Shown here one piece after another: positions 61,801-64,000 of a DNA stretch of 64,000 bases. The notes beneath the pieces are model-generated. The model ran no database searches. It had not been told where the DNA came from and saw only the letters and a program-made list of their open reading frames with translations. Made by a program: the position numbers and the translations under genes. Source of the DNA: Flaviflagellibacter rhizophilus (lineage in GTDB: Bacteria > Pseudomonadota > Alphaproteobacteria > Rhizobiales > Methylopilaceae); assembly GCF_033898525.1 (NCBI RefSeq), contig NZ_JAXAFJ010000007.1, forward strand, positions 1-64,000. Direction: 5' to 3'. Within the stretch, counting starts at the first letter, position 1. The number at the start of each line of letters is the position of its first letter.

Positions 61801-62164
61801 ACGCCGTGAAGGCCGTGGCGAACGCCGTGGCCCGCCTGGAGGAGCACCGCAAGGTGAACGTCCTCAAGGTGAACGGCCTCAGGGTCAGCGGCCTCAGCGT
61901 GAGCGAACGGGCGCCGAGCGACCACAGCAGGGCGAAGGCCGACCGGAGGGGGCAGGCCCCGCCAGAGGCGGACGTCCGCAGCGCAACGAGAACTGGAAGG
62001 GCAGGGGCAAGCCCGGCCGTGATGGGGAGGAGCGCGGACCACGTCCTCCGCAGAATGCGCAGCCGCCGCGTCCTGAACGTCGCGAACGTCCGGCTGATCC
62101 CGATTCGCCGTTCGCCAAGCTGGCGGCGCTGAAGGCCCAGTTCGACGGTGGCAAGAAGCGCTGA
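58841..62164 (+). CDS. SUV3-like DExH RNA helicase with long low-complexity tail
   Basis: 1107 residues. The helicase core has Walker A GPTNTGKTH (20-28), motif II AIDEVQLAAD (DEVQ), GAATMRPL (motif III-like) and motifs V/VI ATDAIGMGLNLDVDH and QIAGRAGRH, as in mitochondrial SUV3. After the core comes a helical C-terminal region, then from about 850 a tail: an acidic part with two copies of a block ADxDPxLDxSSEILA, followed by a basic Arg/Gly/Pro/Gln-rich part with repeated QGERP. Likely an RNA-binding, disordered tail. It may act in RNA degradation; the S4 protein gene overlaps its stop (TGATG). Confidence 0.9.
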   Translation: MPNTANQPAVRGRGVTAVLGPTNTGKTHLAIERMVAHSSGIIGLPLRLLAREVYQRVVEKVGVDKVALITGEEKIKPKNTHFWVSTIEAMPQDLTVDFVAIDEVQLAADLDRGHVFTDRLLNMRGRAETLLLGAATMRPLIEQLLPGATITSRPRLSTLTFAGEKKITRLPRRTAIVAFSASEVYAIAELIRRQRGGAAVVLGALSPRTRNAQVELYQSGDVEYLIATDAIGMGLNLDVDHIAFAGDRKFDGFQFRRLNPPEFAQIAGRAGRHLTNGTFGTTGRCDGFEAELVERIESHSFEPVRVLQWRNSRLDFSSVARLQASLALLPREAGLTKAPTGEDVVVLERAMIDSDVRDMAVSRDAVERLWEVCQVPDYRKVSPAAHADMAITIYSFLMRGGRIPQDWFARQVAQSDRTDGDIDTLSARIAHIRTWTFVANRPDWLGDPAHWQALTRAVEDKLSDALHERLTQRFVDRRSSVLMRRLRDKGMIEAEVDANGDVLVEGQHVGRLSAFRFTVDSTAEGAEGKAVRAAAQKALAPEYERRAEKLSVAPDQDIVLSSDGTLRWLGEPVGRLAASDRVLHPRARLLADDTLAAPDKERAENRLQMWVNAYIHRLLGPLLQMEASESLTGLARGLAFQIVEALGVLDRARVSDDVKTLEQDGRATLRTLGVRFGAYHLYLPALLKPAPRALAAQLWALRQQTPPEGLDEVPALAASGRTSFKADARVPKDLYRVVGYRVCHDRAVRVDILERLADLIRPAIAYRPGVTSGDAPAGAAEGNGFTVTVAMTSLTGCSGEDFAAILRSLGYRMERKAAPVVSDPVLATPVEEAAPASTEASADIDPMLDGSSEILADGASAAEQSPAEEALPAADEASTPDADVDPQLDASSEILAEAVGTGSDEEEPTNASDALAGIPESAGAGTEADPLAEDNDAGRLLAAAAASPETVEPADPIATADGEPAMIEIWRPGRSEHRRPDPRREQGRREGRGERRGPPGGAPQGERPQGERPQGQRPQRERTGAERPQQGEGRPEGAGPARGGRPQRNENWKGRGKPGRDGEERGPRPPQNAQPPRPERRERPADPDSPFAKLAALKAQFDGGKKR
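61364..61537 (+). repeat. Internal tandem duplication in the helicase tail
   Basis: Two blocks, 61364-61417 and 61484-61537, offset by 120 bases, encode near-identical ADIDPMLDGSSEILADG and ADVDPQLDASSEILAEA. A shorter repeat family (QGERP units) lies at about 61840-61915. This indicates expansion by internal duplication. Confidence 0.75.
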
Positions 62165-62550
62165 TGGAGGCAGCCGGGCGCCAGCGGATCGACAAATGGC
62201 TGTGGTTCGCCCGCGTGGTGAAGACGCGCAGCCTGGCCCAGGATCTCGCGCAATCCGGGCACGTCCGGCTCAACGGCGAACGGGTGAAGGCATCGAGCCA
62301 TATCGTACGCGAAGGTGACGTGCTGACGATCGGCCTCGAAAGCCGCGTGCGTATTCTGAAGGTGCGGGGCTTCGCCGAACGGCGCGGTGCCGCACCCCTG
62401 GCTCAGGCGTTGTATGAAGACCTCAGCCCGCCGCCGCCTGTGCGCAGCGATGTGACGATCATTGAGGCAGGCGGCGTAAGGGATGCGGGCGCCGGTCGTC
62501 CGACCAAGCGCGAGCGCCGAGAGACGGACCGCCTGCTGGACGAGAACTAA
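62164..62550 (+). CDS. RNA-binding S4 domain protein (Hsp15-like)
   Basis: 128 residues: QRIDKWLWFARVVKTRSLAQDLAQSGHVRLNGERV is an S4 domain with the ribosome-associated heat-shock protein 15 pattern; a basic C-terminal region (RPTKRERRETDRLL) follows. It may recycle stalled 50S subunits. It begins on the helicase stop and shares its message. Confidence 0.92.
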   Translation: MEAAGRQRIDKWLWFARVVKTRSLAQDLAQSGHVRLNGERVKASSHIVREGDVLTIGLESRVRILKVRGFAERRGAAPLAQALYEDLSPPPPVRSDVTIIEAGGVRDAGAGRPTKRERRETDRLLDEN

Positions 62551-62617
62551 GGGTGGCTTGCGTCACCAATGCCGCTCGACTAGCAACACTTTGAAACAGT
62601 TCTGAGAAGGGGTGCCG

Positions 62618-62953
62618 ATGCCCTACGTGGTTACTGAAAACTGCATCAAGTGCAAGTACATGGACTGTGTGGAGGTGTGTCCCGTGGACTGCTTCTACGA
62701 GGGCGAGAACATGCTCGTCATCAATCCGGACGAGTGCATCGACTGCGGCGTGTGCGAGCCGGAGTGCCCGGCCGAGGCCATCAAGCCGGACACCGAGCCG
62801 TCGCTTGAGTCGTGGCTGTCGCTTAATGCGGAATATTCCCGCAGTTGGCCCAACATCACCGAGAAGAAGGACGCGCCAGCAGACGGCAAGGAATGGGACG
62901 GCAAGCCCGGCAAGCTGGAACTGCTTTCGCCCAACCCAGGTGAAGGGGATTAA
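62618..62953 (+). CDS. fdxA: 7Fe ferredoxin FdxA
   Basis: 111 residues. The cysteines C9, C12, C17, C21, C25, C40, C43, C46 and C50 follow the Azotobacter ferredoxin I pattern: C9, C17 and C50 for a [3Fe-4S] cluster, C21, C40, C43 and C46 for [4Fe-4S]. Electron carrier in the cytosol. ATG 62618 stands after GAAGGGG; a GTG two codons upstream is rejected. Confidence 0.96.
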   Translation: MPYVVTENCIKCKYMDCVEVCPVDCFYEGENMLVINPDECIDCGVCEPECPAEAIKPDTEPSLESWLSLNAEYSRSWPNITEKKDAPADGKEWDGKPGKLELLSPNPGEGD

Positions 62954-63006
62954 TCACCATCCGCCAAAACTCACCGTGACGTGTTCGCCACGCTGCAAGT
63001 GTGTAT

Positions 63007-63035
63007 TTGCGATAAAGCCATTTTCGTGGTAGAGT
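63007..63035 (+). promoter_or_regulatory. Sigma-70-type promoter candidate before carD
   Basis: TTGCGA at 63007-63012 and TAGAGT at 63030-63035 are 17 bases apart, a fair match to housekeeping promoters. The predicted start of transcription is at about 63041-63042, only about 25 bases before an intrinsic terminator. Confidence 0.5.
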
Positions 63036-63040
63036 CACAA

Positions 63041-63067
63041 ATGCTCGAAACGCCTCTCCAGAGGTAA
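63041..63067 (+). other. Possible leader peptide (8 codons) before a terminator
   Basis: ATG CTC GAA ACG CCT CTC CAG AGG TAA encodes MLETPLQR, starting at the predicted transcription start and ending at the base of the terminator stem. No ribosome site precedes it, so it would be leaderless. It may be chance. Confidence 0.25.
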
Positions 63068-63093
63068 TGCTCCGTACGTGCGGAGCATTTTTT
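63066..63093 (+). terminator. Intrinsic terminator between fdxA and carD
   Basis: AATGCTCCG / CGGAGCATT is a 9-bp perfect stem with a 6-base loop, followed by seven T in total. It lies 113 bases after fdxA and 159 before carD, so it may end fdxA transcription or attenuate a transcript from the promoter at 63007. Confidence 0.88.
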
Positions 63094-63251
63094 TCGAACA
63101 GCTTCAAGGTTCGAAGCTCGCCCCGTTCCGACGCCGTTCGGAGCTTGGGCACAGGGTCCGCTCCCGGCGGATCCGCCGAACCGGGCGCCGGGTTCCTGAC
63201 CCGGCCGCATCGAGCGGCCCAGCCGCCGTTAGTGACATGGAGTGCTTGCCG

Positions 63252-63854
63252 ATGACCACTGCCGCAAAGAAGACGTCGAACCGCCACGGATACAAAGCCG
63301 GTGAACACATCGTTTATCCTGCACACGGCGTCGGGCAGATCGTCTCCATCGAAGAGCAGGAAATCGCCGGCCACAAGCTAGAGCTGTTCGTCATCACCTT
63401 CGCCAAGGACAAGATGACGCTTCGCGTGCCGGTGACGAAGATCACCAATGTCGGCATGCGCAAGCTCGCCGAGACCGACCTGATGGAGAAGGCGCTGACG
63501 ACCCTCACGGGCCGCGCCCGCGTGAAGCGCACGATGTGGAGCCGCCGCGCCCAGGAATACGAAGCCAAGATCAATTCCGGTGATCTGATCGCCATCGCCG
63601 AGGTCGTGCGCGACCTGCATCGCGCGGACACGCAGCCCGAGCAGTCCTACAGCGAGCGTCAGCTCTACGAAGCCGCGCTCGATCGCATGGCGCGTGAGCT
63701 CGCCGCCGTGGAGAACCTTCGGGACCAGGAGGCGGTGAAGAAGATCGAGGCCGCTCTCGCCAAGGGTCCGAAGCGCGGCGCACGTGCGGCCGACGACGAG
63801 GCCGAAGGCGAAGGTGAAGCAGAGGCTTCCGGCGACGAGGCCGAAGCGGCCTGA
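63252..63854 (+). CDS. carD: CarD family transcriptional regulator
   Basis: 200 residues. The N-terminal RNA-polymerase-interacting Tudor-like domain has YKAGEHIVYPAHGVGQIVSIEEQEIAG and TLRVPVTKITNVGMRKL; the helical C-terminal domain (WSRRAQEYEAKINSGDLIAIAEVVRDL) stabilises open promoter complexes. The last 30 residues are acidic and Ala-rich. ATG 63252 (MTTAAKK) is chosen; ATG 63237 is five codons upstream. Confidence 0.94.
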   Translation: MTTAAKKTSNRHGYKAGEHIVYPAHGVGQIVSIEEQEIAGHKLELFVITFAKDKMTLRVPVTKITNVGMRKLAETDLMEKALTTLTGRARVKRTMWSRRAQEYEAKINSGDLIAIAEVVRDLHRADTQPEQSYSERQLYEAALDRMARELAAVENLRDQEAVKKIEAALAKGPKRGARAADDEAEGEGEAEASGDEAEAA

Positions 63855-63884
63855 TCCTGCCGGTCAAAGGCGCAAGATGTTGAT

Positions 63885-63914
63885 AAAGGCCCGGTTTTCA
63901 CCGGGCCTTTTCTT
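63885..63914 (+). terminator. carD terminator
   Basis: AAAGGCCCGGT and ACCGGGCCTTT form an 11-bp stem with a TTTC loop and T-rich tail, 31 bases after the carD stop. The remaining 86 bases to the window end hold no gene I can support. Confidence 0.88.
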
Positions 63915-64000
63915 TTCCGGCGCTTGCTAGGGCGTGCGTCGAACCTTTCAAGCCCCAAGGCGTTCTTACCTCAGAGGCCCTGTTGCCCGTGTCCCGGGAG

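Overview
The window is high-GC DNA with dense, short-spaced genes, from the chromosome of an alphaproteobacterium, most probably order Hyphomicrobiales (Rhizobiales). The evidence is gene content and order: bolA / J-domain protein / cobS / cobT, the tail-extended SUV3-like helicase - S4 protein - fdxA - carD block, lptM-lysA-DUF4175, metX-metW, chorismate mutase-hisC-tyrC, and ftsE-ftsX-ydcF-plsC. The genus cannot be read from the sequence. I saw no CRISPR array, rRNA, phage or plasmid gene.

Layout. 0.3-6.3 kb: formyl-CoA transferase (frc), a fumarylacetoacetate-hydrolase-fold enzyme, a glycerate 2-kinase - pyruvate kinase operon (glycerate to 2-phosphoglycerate; PEP to pyruvate), and a glyoxalase II. 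6.4-11.3 kb: a tRNA-Gly(GCC) gene followed by a 4.8 kb accessory island. The island is bounded by 93-bp direct repeats of the tRNA 3' half plus its terminator. It carries two convergent genes: an unclassified protein with a PD-(D/Q)xK nuclease-like motif, and a NACHT/STAND-type NTPase whose frame has no ordinary start codon. No integrase is visible.

11.6-15.7 kb: a three-gene NitT/TauT-type ABC transporter behind an excellent sigma-54 promoter, then a fragment resembling the C-terminus of allophanate hydrolase, a GntR/FCD regulator, and two overlapping small unknown genes. Together these suggest a nitrogen-regulated uptake locus that has lost its catabolic partner. 15.8-24 kb: a GAF sensor kinase, a periplasmic histidine phosphatase, an NAD-type isocitrate-dehydrogenase-like enzyme, and divergent from it a five-gene operon (binding protein, two different permeases, ATPase, FAH hydrolase) followed by a second GntR/FCD regulator. 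24-30 kb: AI-2E family permease, HAD phosphatase, MarR/VOC pair, two-domain VOC protein, CHASE3 histidine kinase.

30-64 kb is mostly conserved housekeeping: methionine, aromatic amino acid, lysine and arginine synthesis, cell division (FtsEX), phospholipid acylation, purine salvage (hpt), thioredoxin-like TlpA, rhomboid protease, BolA, the AAA+/VWA pair of cobaltochelatase (CobS, CobT), ribosomal protein L28, a SUV3-type RNA helicase, FdxA ferredoxin and CarD. Many neighbours share ATGA or TGATG overlaps, so translational coupling is common. GTG and TTG starts are frequent.

The most unusual stretches are the tRNA-Gly island with its start-less NACHT gene, the sigma-54-driven transporter with the allophanate-hydrolase remnant, the promoter/terminator cassette before carD, and the coupled small genes at 15.4-15.7 kb.
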